Shown: in pieces, positions 10,173 through 19,248 of the stretch
Numbering within the stretch: position 1 is the stretch's first letter
How the letters are laid out: the number at the start of each line of letters is the position of its first letter
Assembly (NCBI GenBank): GCA_965112965.1
Contig: CBCOTE010000007.1
Span: 1-64,000 of the forward strand
DNA from: CBCOTE01 sp965112965
GTDB lineage: Bacteria > Desulfobacterota > Desulfovibrionia > Desulfovibrionales > Desulfovibrionaceae
Length of the DNA: 64,000 bases
Direction: 5' to 3'
The notes under the pieces: model-generated
What the model saw: only the letters and a program-made list of their open reading frames with translations
The model's database searches: none
What the model was told of the DNA's origin: nothing
Made by a program: the position numbers and the translations under genes

Positions 10173-10832
10173 TCATCGGCCCTTTTCGCGATATAAAGTT
10201 AGGTAATGGATCAAGAGCAGGTGTTTATATTGGGTATAAAAAGTTACTGAGTCAGCCCTGGTCAGGTGACGGGCCAGTAGGTCACGAAAGCGGGTGAAGA
10301 CAAAAACTGCCTCCACGAATTTTTTTCGCAGGACCGGATCATATAGCCGACTTTCTTCCTCGCAGGGGAGGAGAGGAAAGTGACGCATAAGTAGCGCGGC
10401 AAACAAGCCTTGTTTTAAGATAAATACCCGGCCTTCCGACTGGTAATTTTTTAAGTATCTCATGCCGTTGGAAGGGGATTTGCTCTTAAACACGAAGCCA
10501 CACAAATTTTCCTTTCTCAAGGCCTTCAGGGTTATGCCAGCCCAAGCGAGCATGCGGTCGGTATGGTCGATACCGGTTCTCTTTGTTACCAACCGAGGCA
10601 TAGCGGGATTACCGACTAAATGCATAGCCTCTCGCGGCACAGGTAGGCCACAGGCGACTTCGGGACAGACTGGTATCCAACGTACGAAGGGGCCCATAGT
10701 CTCCACCAGAAAGGAATCGTATTTGTGTCCTCCGTCGTAACGTACTCGCTCACCCAGAAGGCAACGGCTAATACCGAGAGGAATGGGACTGGAAAGGGCG
10801 GTCGTAGCTAAAAGGTTAAGAGTATCAAGCAT
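10173..10832 (-). CDS. DUF523 (YbbK-like) protein with truncated DUF1722 tail
   Basis: This encodes 219 residues. The N-terminal DUF523 domain is clear: PLGISRCLLGERVRYDGGHK, then VCPEVACGLPVPREAMHLVG. The following segment (FVFTRFRDLLARHL ... FYTQYKHLLLIHYLTLYRE) is the beginning of DUF1722 (YbgA). Full YbgA-type proteins usually run to about 310-320 residues, so most of DUF1722 is missing. The DNA beyond the TGA does not continue the domain in any frame I read. The start at 10832 is chosen because homology begins there; the frame itself is open to 10895. The function of the family is poorly known. The gene may be in decay or retain only DUF523 activity. Confidence 0.8.
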   Translation of the reverse strand: MLDTLNLLATTALSSPIPLGISRCLLGERVRYDGGHKYDSFLVETMGPFVRWIPVCPEVACGLPVPREAMHLVGNPAMPRLVTKRTGIDHTDRMLAWAGITLKALRKENLCGFVFKSKSPSNGMRYLKNYQSEGRVFILKQGLFAALLMRHFPLLPCEEESRLYDPVLRKKFVEAVFVFTRFRDLLARHLTRADSVTFYTQYKHLLLIHYLTLYREKGR

Positions 10833-11607
10833 AAATATGATCCGATATCTTAAGAATTCGTCTAAAAAACTATACGCTTTGGCCAAATATAGCAAGATTT
10901 CCGGTCCGGATATATCTTTCTTCGTATATAATATTATAAAATAAATTAAAAAAGATACTATGTTGAAGATGGTGTTGGATATTATTATAGCTACTTACAA
11001 ATTTCTATATTCTATTTTTTTTATTAGGTTACCTCTCTTATGGGCCGTTATTAAGGTCCAATTAAATAATAAAATTCTTTACATGTAGAAGCATTCATTT
11101 ATTGCTAGGATAAGCGGCAAGATATATGCCGCGTCAGTATAGAGAGCGAGACATACTAAATATCGTGGTAGCGCATAAAAACAGGACCCAATATAGGCAA
11201 GGTTCCCATACAGGCTGCGGAGTTAATAAAATTTTTTAGATACAGCTTATCCCCAAAGAACTTGCTCTTTAGAAATATTTTTTATAAATAATATTTAGGG
11301 CCAAAAGACACAGTAGATGTAGAGACAGCTCACTTGCAACCTCTGGTCACTCGTATCGGTTACATATAAATCCTAAGAGGTCGCCAACGAAGTTAACACT
11401 TTATAGTTGTAATCAATTCTTTCGGCTACCACAATACGTTTAAGTTTTTTTATAACGTTCCCGGCTAAGATGCTAACTAGGCCAAATATAATGTATTTCT
11501 TGTTAAATAAATCTAGTAGCGAAAGTTGAAACTGTTAGATATTATTTCTACGTTGGCTGACAAAGTCCGGTCGGATTTTAAAGATTACAAAACAAAGGAG
11601 CGTTAGC
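10833..11607. other. gap upstream of the YeiH-like gene
   Basis: No intact gene is supported. On the minus strand around 11090-11230 two overlapping frames read like membrane protein (INSAACMGTLPILGPVFM and LVCLALYTDAAYILPL), consistent with a frameshifted remnant. A good ribosome binding site (AAAGGAG) for the next gene lies at the right edge. Confidence 0.35.
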
Positions 11608-12717
11608 ATGAAAGAACGGCATAGAATTGAAAAACTCATTACTGTCGTCCCAGGATTGGCTGTGATGGTGAGCACACTTTTTATGCTCAGGATAGTGGTT
11701 GAACCATGGATGAGCAACCTCATCCTTTTTGGACAAAAAGGATGGCTGGTTAAAGTGCTACACCTAAACTATATCCTACTGGCCATTATTTCTGGTATGA
11801 TCTATCGTAATCTGCTTTTCGGTGGAAAAATTCCAACATGGGCCGAAGAAGGATTCCGCACTACTCGTCTGTTTATCAAGTCTGGTGTTATTATGCTTGG
11901 TTCTCTGTACACCATACAGAGCCTGGTTAAGGTCGGTAGCATCGCCATCCTACTTATTATGAGCTTCGTTTTCGGAACCACCATCTTTGTTATATTCTAT
12001 GGCCGGCGACTACGTATAGATCGATCTATGATCGGGGTCATGAGCGCGGCCTGCGGCGTGTGTGGTGTATCAGCAGCCATCGCCACCTCTACCGCAATCA
12101 AGGCTAAGCCTTCAGACGTAGCCATGGCGATTGCCACGGTACTTGGTTTTGGCATCATGACTATGTTTATTAGTCCATTCATCGGCAATGCTTTATCCAT
12201 GAGTGACTACCAGTTCGGGGCCTGGGTAGGTACGGGTATTCTTAACTCTGGCCAGGTATTAGCCACATGCCTAGCCTTTAATCCCACTATCGCTCCAGGT
12301 ACGGCCGTAGCTTATGGCGAAATTTGGAACGTAGTTCGAGTCATATCCATTCCTTTTGTAGTTTTCGTCATTACCGTGTGGTTCTGGCGTACCGAAGCCA
12401 AAACAGAGCACATCAGCTTGAACCGCATCCTCCAAGAAAAATTTCCTATTTTCGTATTTGGTTTCTTCTTCATGACTGCTCTGTCCTCACTTGGCATGCT
12501 AGGCGCTGAAGGATCGGTGACATTGGCCAACATGCGTGAAGCAATGAGCTGGATTTTCGGTATCGGACTCATCGGCCAGGGCGCCTACATTGATATGCGC
12601 GAGATTAAGGCTGCCGGAGGAGCGCCGCTCAAAATCGGCTTAACTGCCGGAGCTATAAAATACGTCGCAGCCCTCGTTATAATTATGCTATTTATTTCCA
12701 AGGAAGCGTCCTTCTAG
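11608..12717 (+). CDS. YeiH-family (UPF0324) putative sulfate exporter-like membrane protein
   Basis: This encodes a 369-residue, highly hydrophobic protein with about ten membrane segments. It matches the YeiH/Cons_hypoth698 family, described as putative sulfate exporters but with little biochemistry. Family landmarks include IIVGMIYRN-like ISGMIYRNLL near the N-terminus, the central AACGVCGVSAAIATS motif, and GTGILNSGQVLA. The start has a good AAAGGAG site 7-8 nt upstream. The gene is followed 21 nt later by a membrane-anchored biotinyl/lipoyl-like protein and then, after a terminator, by a UspA protein. I infer that the first two, and perhaps all three, act together. Transport substrate is unknown. 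Confidence 0.85.
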   Translation: MKERHRIEKLITVVPGLAVMVSTLFMLRIVVEPWMSNLILFGQKGWLVKVLHLNYILLAIISGMIYRNLLFGGKIPTWAEEGFRTTRLFIKSGVIMLGSLYTIQSLVKVGSIAILLIMSFVFGTTIFVIFYGRRLRIDRSMIGVMSAACGVCGVSAAIATSTAIKAKPSDVAMAIATVLGFGIMTMFISPFIGNALSMSDYQFGAWVGTGILNSGQVLATCLAFNPTIAPGTAVAYGEIWNVVRVISIPFVVFVITVWFWRTEAKTEHISLNRILQEKFPIFVFGFFFMTALSSLGMLGAEGSVTLANMREAMSWIFGIGLIGQGAYIDMREIKAAGGAPLKIGLTAGAIKYVAALVIIMLFISKEASF

Positions 12718-12738
12718 GATCGCTATGGAGGAATGACT

Positions 12739-13140
12739 ATGAATGAAACGAATAAGAATAATAAAATGACTATTTTCAGGAACGATCGTTACGAGGACGT
12801 GGCGGCCATAATTGCCGTAGGTTGCATCACGGCCGCCGTACTTGTGTACATGGCTTTCATAGTGCCAACTGTGAGCATAAAAGCGCCTTACGATGGCAAA
12901 ATTGTAGCCGTAAAAGTCGCCAAGGGTGTCTACGTTTATAAGGGTGAACCGCTCTACGAGATCGAGTACAAAGATAAAAAATGGGTAGCCGGCAAAATAG
13001 AGGAAAAGATCGTCAAAAAGGAGATCTATACCTCAACCAGCGGCAAGGTCATGGAAGTCAAGACCGAAGCGGGCAAGGACGTCAAGAAGAGCAAGGATGT
13101 ACTTTTTGTGCTGGAGCATGAGAAGGGTACACTACCATAA
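12739..13140 (+). CDS. membrane-anchored biotinyl/lipoyl-like (barrel-sandwich hybrid) protein
   Basis: This encodes 133 residues. One transmembrane helix lies at about residues 23-45 (AAIIAVGCITAAVLVYMAFIV). The rest is a barrel-sandwich hybrid domain with two similar halves: IKAPYDGKIVAVKVAKGVYV and TSTSGKVMEVKTEAGKDVKK. The canonical biotinylation motif (AMKM) is not present; the corresponding turn reads EYKDKKW. The domain is therefore either modified at an unusual lysine or structural, as in membrane fusion proteins. Of two in-frame ATGs, the one at 12739 is chosen because GGAGG lies 7 nt upstream of it but only 1 nt from the one at 12733. Spacing to the YeiH-like gene (21 nt) indicates an operon. 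Confidence 0.75.
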   Translation: MNETNKNNKMTIFRNDRYEDVAAIIAVGCITAAVLVYMAFIVPTVSIKAPYDGKIVAVKVAKGVYVYKGEPLYEIEYKDKKWVAGKIEEKIVKKEIYTSTSGKVMEVKTEAGKDVKKSKDVLFVLEHEKGTLP

Positions 13141-13154
13141 TAACGATTTATTTC

Positions 13155-13191
13155 GCCCGGGGGAGGATGTCATATTCCCCGGGCATTTTTT
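13155..13191 (+). terminator. intrinsic terminator
   Basis: GCCCGGGG at 13155-13162 pairs with CCCCGGGC at 13177-13184, extendable by two pairs, and is followed by ATTTTTT. It closes the transporter/lipoyl-like pair and lies just ahead of the UspA gene, so it may also reduce rather than abolish read-through into that gene. Confidence 0.85.
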
Positions 13192-13202
13192 AACCAGAGA
13201 TC

Positions 13203-13643
13203 ATGCACATACTCTTAATCTTGGACGGCTCTCCGGCTGTGATGGCCGAGGCAATACAGTTAGCGACTGAGCGTGGCGCTAATCTTACTGCTCTTTTTAT
13301 TATCGATTATAGTTGGGGCGATTATATTGGTCACGACTGGCTTTCAGGTAGTAATGCCCGGATGGACTTTCTGGAATATGTGAATGCCGACGAACAGCGC
13401 ATGGCGAAGGCAGCCCTGTCTGATTTTGAAACATGTGCCATAGCCCTTCGCAAAACCGGTCGCAACGTCGTCGGGCGCATCACGTGGGGACGGGTAGTAC
13501 AAGAAATTCGACATGAGCTTGCGCAAGGATACGACCTGCTTGTCCTGCCATGGCCTTTCAACCGTGGACTGGAAGCCCTACGCAAAGATGTAGACAAACT
13601 CATACGCGAAGTATCTTGTTCGATATTTTTTGTCGCATCCTGA
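13203..13643 (+). CDS. UspA-domain universal stress protein
   Basis: This encodes a 146-residue single UspA domain. The N-terminus MHILLILDGSPAVMAEAIQLA and the central ANLTALFIIDYSW match the family fold, and YDLLVLPWPF aligns with the usual dLiVmGsrG strand. The glycine-rich G-x2-G-x9-G-S/T ATP-binding motif is absent from the C-terminal part, so this is likely a non-ATP-binding member. It lies 62 nt after the lipoyl-like gene, past a terminator. The ribosome binding site is weak (AGAG). A regulatory or accessory role for the neighbouring transporter is plausible but is inference. Confidence 0.8.
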   Translation: MHILLILDGSPAVMAEAIQLATERGANLTALFIIDYSWGDYIGHDWLSGSNARMDFLEYVNADEQRMAKAALSDFETCAIALRKTGRNVVGRITWGRVVQEIRHELAQGYDLLVLPWPFNRGLEALRKDVDKLIREVSCSIFFVAS

Positions 13644-13650
13644 CCGCAAC

Positions 13651-14060
13651 TTAATATTTTTTTTGGTTCACTAAATTTTTTTCATTATCCATTAAGCGTT
13701 CATATACATAGTCAAGGATTTGATCCTGTGGGGAGAGATCGTCAGGCATATCATTGCAGCAACAGGTCAGCTCAGCCGCAAAAAAAACTAAATTATTCAA
13801 GGCCGGATCCAGACAAAGAATCGATTTAAAATTTAGATAGTGCCCCCTAAGTGACCAAGTATTTAAATATAGCGTTAGAATTTACCAGCATCCAGTAAGG
13901 AACAGCCACACAATCTCTCTATACAGGCAGCGAAGTCGGCCAAGAAGGTAAGTGGTCGATAGCTATAAGCGATGCAGATCGCGGCTAGATTAATCTAGAA
14001 AAAGATCCAATATGCCTTGAGCGGGTATATATCCGTCAGTAGCGAGCTGGCTTATCCACA
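13651..14060 (-). pseudogene. decayed protein-coding gene, family unknown
   Basis: The minus strand holds a clear protein-like frame from 13866 to a TAA at 13651 (LDPALNNLVFFAAELTCC, then LSPQDQILDYVYERLMDN). Upstream, in other frames, are RPLTFLADFAACIERLCG and TDGYIPAQGILDLFLD. The pieces are consistent with one gene broken by at least two frame changes and stops. It faces the uspA gene tail to tail. I cannot name the family. Confidence 0.5.
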
Positions 14061-15020
14061 CTTGACATGATGCCTACTGGACTAGGTTGAAAATATTCCA
14101 AATCTCCTTATGTTAATACATTCGCTATTTAATAAATAAAAAATATTCGGCGCATAATTTTCAGGTACCCAGCGAAGAGTAGTAGGTTCTACGCTGCGTA
14201 AATTTTCGTGCCATTCTTAACAAAATATCAGACCCATTTTTTTAATATTAATGGTAGCATTGATATATTGATATCGGTTATGCCCGCCTATTTGATAGTA
14301 TTCAGCATAAAAAAGTAAGTATCTTAGGCTATATCGGAACTAATATTAGATTTTTTTATTTGTTGGGAGCTGTTCCTTCCGGTATTAGGCGAACTCTATG
14401 ACTGCGGCGTTTATGTTCTACGTGAATGGGCCTATCACAGTATGGTTTTAGCTTTTTATCTGACATGAATGACCGGATGAAAGTCGTAAAGGTTAGGCTT
14501 TTAATCTTATCACTAAAGCCCATTAATTACGTTAAGCTAAAGTCTTGTACTATGTTGCTGTTTATTGAAGAAAAAAATCACATAAAAGTATGTGCAATCA
14601 AGCTGAATTGTGGACATAATGTAGGCATACTATAATTCTAAAATTGGTCCAGAAAAATCTAAAAGAATAATAAAAGAGCATACATGCCACTTTTTAAAAG
14701 CTCACGGACATTGTTAATTACCATATTTTAGATTAGAAACACCATGAGCTTATGGAATAAATCGTAAGTCGTGTGTCTATAAATCTGATCTTATTTATCA
14801 TTAAATAGAAAAATGAGTTTATGGCTTTAATTCCTAACAATAATTATGTACTCAATGATATGCCTTTAATGAGAAGCTCTAGGGCGTCATTGACGGCTAC
14901 CTAATCAACGGAATGGACTATGTAAACGAAAATTTTTACGCTATAAATTATATCATATAGTTTGAAGCTCTCAAGATTTTTTGTAGAATGCGTTGATACC
15001 ACGGCTCTACTTAGCCAAAA
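14061..15020. other. AT-rich gap downstream of ruvX
   Basis: I see no gene here. An open plus-strand frame at 14426-14635 lacks a start signal and recognisable domain. Confidence 0.4.
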
Positions 15021-15524
15021 TCAGGAGCTGTAATCAGGTGTAGACATTGGAGCAGGTAGAAGAAATTCTGAGCCGAGCCGGCGCCTATCTAAGGAACGTC
15101 GTCCAGTCAACCAAGATTCAAGTATCACTGCCGCTGCTTGAGCATCAAGGTCGGCGACAATATGTGTGGCATACCATCCGGCCGCGCGCAGCCGTTCCTC
15201 GGCCTCGAAAGAACTCAGATTTTCGTCGGTAAATTCTATAGGCAGGCCAGTACGCCGGCCGAGAGACGCTGCAAAGTTATGTACCTGTCGTCTGATAAGC
15301 GCTTCAATTTTAGGTAGGTCAAATTCGTCAGGATCCGGTTCACGGCCAGGTAGGCCGAGTACAATACGTTCAATATCGTGATCTATGATAACCCGATCTA
15401 GCGCAACGAAGAGTGCTTTTCGCGTAGTCCGTTTAATGGTACGCAGAGGCAGGGCCACATTCTCTGGGCCTGTCATAGCTAGTCCCACCCGCCGCGTCCC
15501 GAAATCGATACCCAGGACCTTCAT
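15021..15524 (-). CDS. ruvX: RuvX/YqgF Holliday junction resolvase-like protein
   Basis: This encodes a 167-residue RNase H-fold protein of the YqgF family, implicated in pre-16S rRNA 5' end processing and in Holliday junction resolution. The first catalytic aspartate is in GIDFGTRRVGLAMTG (residue 7). The rest of the site is seen in the glutamate-containing DENLSSFEAEERL and in DLDAQAAAVILESWL. IVLGLPGREPD matches the usual VvGlPl loop. The length is slightly above the usual 140-150 because of a C-terminal tail. Its ATG overlaps the stop of the aminotransferase gene upstream as ATGA, indicating translational coupling. Confidence 0.93.
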   Translation of the reverse strand: MKVLGIDFGTRRVGLAMTGPENVALPLRTIKRTTRKALFVALDRVIIDHDIERIVLGLPGREPDPDEFDLPKIEALIRRQVHNFAASLGRRTGLPIEFTDENLSSFEAEERLRAAGWYATHIVADLDAQAAAVILESWLTGRRSLDRRRLGSEFLLPAPMSTPDYSS

Positions 15525-16687
15525 ATTTTCAGATCGGCCATAATCTCTCCCAAGTGGCTGAGATATCGTTCCAACATGGTGGGGGTGATATCCCCTAGAT
15601 GGCCGATACGAAAAATAAACGGCCGGCCCTGAGCGGACAGCCTGGCGTTTAATTTAGCGTAGCCTGGATCAAACAAGTAGCCTCGGCTGCGCATACATTC
15701 TTTGATCCATATTAGATCCGCTTCAGTCATCCCGATCGATGTCTGCACTGCGGTGATGGTAGGTGAGCCATGCTCCGCCTCTGCAAAGAGTGATAGTTCA
15801 GGTCGGGTATCCACCCAGGCATGAACCATATCACGCATGATTGTATGACGTGCAAAACGGGCAGCGAGGCCTTCATTATGCACAATGTAGTCGAGCTGTA
15901 TTGCCATCTGATTGGCCAGGGTGGTATTAAGGGTAGTTAAGGTCTGGTACTTACGGGCTAGTTCCAGTTGAGCCAAGATATCTGAGGCAAAACCACGATG
16001 TTGTACATACCGAGCTTTATCTAGCGCATCAGGGGCCACATAGGCTATACCAAAGCCGGCTGGTAGGGCCAGGCCCTTCTGGGTAGAGGCAATGTACATT
16101 GCCGGCCGCAAGGCTGGTATGTTTACAGGAGCGGCACCGAGTAGACTCACTCCATCTATAAGAAGGAGAGCCTTGTAGTTGTGGACGACCTCGGCTACAG
16201 CCGTCAGGTCGTTGAGTACCCCAGTAGAAGTCTCGTTGTGTGTACAGGCGACTACAGCGGGCCTAACAGCAGCCAGCGTATGGTCAAGTCGGTCTGGATC
16301 TATGATCTGGCCGGGCTCGAAAGCCAGACACTCGGCACGCTTGCCATTAGCCAGACTCATATTTTGCCACAGATCGCCAAAAGCGCCTATTGTAACATGG
16401 AGTATAGTGTCCTCTTCGGCCACCAGGGAGCGGATAGCCGCCTCCATAGCCGTGGATCCGGAACCGTTGAAAAGTATAACCTCGTAATTACTCGCATTTG
16501 TTGATAAGATCGATCCAGTAAGTCCGGCTAAAGTGCTCAGATGCTGGAAGATGGGGCCGAAACGTTTAAGATTTTCTGTGTCTCTGTGTCCAAATTCGGG
16601 CAAGGTGGCGGCCTGACGGATCTCGGGACGCAACCAAGTGGGCCCGGTAATAAATAGTTCCAAATCTAGAAAATCGATATCAAGCAC
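15521..16687 (-). CDS. class V aminotransferase (alanine-glyoxylate/serine-pyruvate type)
   Basis: This encodes a 388-residue PLP-dependent enzyme. The N-terminus ELFITGPTWLRPEIRQA matches the family's nPGPt..p start, and the PLP lysine is Lys204 in ASTQKGLALPAGF. Asp178 in LLIDGVSLLG contacts the pyridine nitrogen. Likely substrates are alanine, serine or glyoxylate; the exact reaction cannot be read from sequence. The frame is open up to 16873, but a GTG at 16687 has a near-perfect AGGAGG 5 nt upstream and lies where homology begins, so it is preferred. The stop overlaps the ruvX start as ATGA. It is the first gene of a two-gene operon. Confidence 0.88.
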   Translation of the reverse strand: MLDIDFLDLELFITGPTWLRPEIRQAATLPEFGHRDTENLKRFGPIFQHLSTLAGLTGSILSTNASNYEVILFNGSGSTAMEAAIRSLVAEEDTILHVTIGAFGDLWQNMSLANGKRAECLAFEPGQIIDPDRLDHTLAAVRPAVVACTHNETSTGVLNDLTAVAEVVHNYKALLLIDGVSLLGAAPVNIPALRPAMYIASTQKGLALPAGFGIAYVAPDALDKARYVQHRGFASDILAQLELARKYQTLTTLNTTLANQMAIQLDYIVHNEGLAARFARHTIMRDMVHAWVDTRPELSLFAEAEHGSPTITAVQTSIGMTEADLIWIKECMRSRGYLFDPGYAKLNARLSAQGRPFIFRIGHLGDITPTMLERYLSHLGEIMADLKI

Positions 16688-17224
16688 AGAAGCCTCCTGT
16701 GATGAATAAAGTGGTAACTGATGGTCATATTTAGAGATTATGCATGTTCGTATATCCCGGCTGGTAAGAGCAGAACCAGACTGATCAGACGTCTTAATCA
16801 GGCAACATAAATTTTGATCATGTGAGACACGATCCATAGCGCCATACTTGGCTTGGATGAATGTGACATCCAATTTAAACGCATTGCAGTAAATGTAGTG
16901 CTTTAGCCGGATTAGCAGTAAACATGTACAGACTGCTGATCTGTAGATAGGTCACCATGACGTAGTTATCGTAGTATATCTCTCCCCTTAGGGGCTTTCA
17001 GGCATTAAGGTCGTACTCGATATCATCTAACTAGGATGGAATAAACTAATATCAAATTCGAGAATCTTGAGATGGGCGGATCGTTCATAAAAGTAGGAAT
17101 AAAAAATAGCACTAGGTGTATTGGGCTATGAGCATCGACGTAGGATCAATGATTTTGGTCTCATAGTTATGGACCAATATCTATTTGTATATAGTCTAGA
17201 GTAGATAGATCAACCTAGTCGTCA
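16688..17224. other. gap upstream of the aminotransferase
   Basis: The reading frame of the aminotransferase continues open to 16873 but this extension does not look conserved. Beyond it I see no gene. Confidence 0.35.
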
Positions 17225-17890
17225 GCCTCACGATTCTTAGGATTATTAAAGCCAGTTTATGGTAGCTGGTGCGCTATTGGCTGGCAGGTTGACAGTCGAT
17301 ACCGGATGATCATGGGCAACGCGGATGACCCAGATCTCTATAAGGTCAGTGAGTCAATGCTTAGATACTTTTTTTTGGTAGCCTTGCTGTTTTTTGGTCA
17401 TATCCGGTTTTGATTCAAGGCATAAGGACAGTAGGTTACATGGCTATGGGTTAGATAGGAGTCGGCCAGCTTAGCTGCGCCTAAAAACAAAAGCGACTCA
17501 GGCCAAATATAACCAATCTATAATTTTGATCTTATTTTATTGCCACCAAAGCCATACGAGATAATAAAATGTGCACAGGACGTGAGGTCTCATGGTCAAT
17601 ACAGTTGATGAGAGCGTGTTCTTGCCCCTTCCTGATTGGCAAAATATCTGACTGGACCAGCTAAGAAATAGTGTAGACTGGCATTGAATTGATCAAAAAA
17701 TATATTTTGACGCAGAATTACAGTGGCCAAAGATCATGGCCTTGATAGTTCGATGGGTCATTTACGGCCCATAGGACTCGCCTAGGAGGCGAGCAGTTGC
17801 TTCTCTGATGTGGCATATAAAAGGGGCAACGTGCGGTGGATTGTTAGTGATCATATCGATGAATATTTGGTAGGTCTATAGTTATATGTG
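17225..17890 (-). pseudogene. decayed protein-coding gene, family unknown
   Basis: Minus-strand pieces read strongly like protein: FIDMITNNPPHVAPFICHIR and EATARLLGESYG near 17750-17870, SDILPIRKGQEHALINCID near 17590-17660, WPESLLFLGAAKLADSYL near 17440-17510, and IEIWVIRVAHDHPVSTVN near 17280-17340. They lie in different frames with stops between them, in the order expected of one gene of about 220 codons or more. I could not identify the family. Confidence 0.5.
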
Positions 17891-18660
17891 GGGGGGGCAC
17901 CATGCCGAACAATTCTAAACCAATCAGAATATCTTGAAATAATTTTACGGCAATTACAAGTGGTTGTCGTTATTGACTTGCGTTTACAAACATACTTTTT
18001 AATATTTCAACATAGTCGGTAATATATTATAAAATTCTCTATTCGTTCTTTTCGACAAATCATTGCTGTATTCTGTTACTGGCTTCGAACACGAGACCTG
18101 CGGCCAGTTTGTCGGCCCGTGCACCATTCTGCCCTTAGGCATTTGTTCATACTTGTTTACTATATTTTTCTCTGGAGTTAGTAATGGTTCCTGCCGGAGA
18201 ACGACATCCATCCGCGGCGCATCTCGATTCGCTCCACATCGATTCTAACATTATCGCTAACGTAAGTTTTCTGAGCAGGGTACCATTAAAGGCAAAGCTT
18301 AAAGCAAAGATCTGACCATCATCACCAGTCTCTAGTTGGTTACAATTGCCAGTTTGGTCGTGAACGCTGGTCTTTGCTGCCGGTCTATAGTCATTGTATT
18401 ACTGTCACAGCTTCCAATGTTAGAAGTTTTTGTTGTATAAAGTATGAATTTACCATCCTGATAATTGCCACTACATATCTAGATTCTGTATCATCAACGG
18501 CGAGAGTGATTTGCTAAAAAAGTAGATTGTCTTCCGCCTGTGCTTGTATAGCTGCGTTAATATCCCCAGGGTCGCACCGTAGAAAAGCTATAACTTATAT
18601 GACACCTTTACTATCGCCTAGATAGAGGGCGAGCGAGGTTACGTTAGGCGGAACACAACG
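17891..18660 (-). pseudogene. decayed protein-coding gene, family unknown
   Basis: On the minus strand, from about 18655 down, one frame reads TSLALYLGDSKGVI, VIAFLRCDPGDINAAIQAQ and ITLAVDDTESRYVVAII with only single stops between them. A shifted frame continues LETGDDGQIFALSFAFNG near 18260-18340. An open frame at 17999-18211 may be the far end. This is consistent with one gene damaged by a few stops and a frameshift. The family is not recognised. Confidence 0.45.
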
Positions 18661-18741
18661 GCCATTGGTTCAATATAACATCCCACATGTCGCCATCAGC
18701 TATCTCCTCTTTTTTTTTGAACCATCCGCGCTGGATCCGAA

Positions 18742-19239
18742 TTAATATTCAGCTCCTTCATCGCGCGGTAAGCCAGAGGCCTGGGCTGCCGTACGGGCTA
18801 AAACGTCGCAGCGCTCGTTCTGAGAATGTCCGGAATGACCACGTACCCAATGAAAACGCACGGTGTGTCGAGTCAGTAGATAGGAAAGTCGAGTCCAAAG
18901 ATCGCGGTTCTTAACCGTAGTCTTGTTTACGGTCTTCCAGTCTGTGCGTTGCCAACGCTCCAACCAGCCTTTCTCAATGGCATCGCAGATGTAACGTGAA
19001 TCAGTGTAGAGGACCACAGTACAGGATCGTTTAAAAGAATTCAAAGCTTCGATAGCTGCCAAAAGTTCCATACGGTTATTGGTAGTATTGCGGTAACCAC
19101 CGGATAGTTCCTTGCTGGTGCCGCGCCAAATGAGAATAGCTGCCCATCCACCTGGGCCAGGATTGCCCAGGCAGGCGCCGTCGGTGAAGACCTCTACGAC
19201 GTCGATACCGGAATGGGAATGTGAAATAGGAAGTATCAA
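18742..19239 (-). CDS. rnhA: ribonuclease HI
   Basis: This encodes a 165-residue RNase HI, which cleaves the RNA strand of RNA-DNA hybrids in replication and R-loop removal. The catalytic carboxylates are present: Asp20 in VFTDGACLGNPGPGG, Glu58 in RMELLAAIEA, Asp80 in YTDSRY and Asp145 in ERCDVLART, together with His135 in WVRGHSGH. The basic helix with W residues (GWLERWQRTDWKT) is intact. The only start consistent with full length is a TTG at 19239, and no ribosome binding site is obvious, so the exact start is uncertain. Identification is secure. Confidence 0.93.
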   Translation of the reverse strand: MILPISHSHSGIDVVEVFTDGACLGNPGPGGWAAILIWRGTSKELSGGYRNTTNNRMELLAAIEALNSFKRSCTVVLYTDSRYICDAIEKGWLERWQRTDWKTVNKTTVKNRDLWTRLSYLLTRHTVRFHWVRGHSGHSQNERCDVLARTAAQASGLPRDEGAEY

Positions 19240-19248
19240 TTTTTAGGG

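Noticed and set aside
11997..12572. Minus-strand open frames inside the YeiH-like gene
   Set aside because: They are antisense shadows; the plus strand has the family motifs and a ribosome binding site.
15047..16504. Plus-strand open frames across ruvX and the aminotransferase
   Set aside because: They mirror the codon pattern of the real minus-strand genes and have no start signals or domains.
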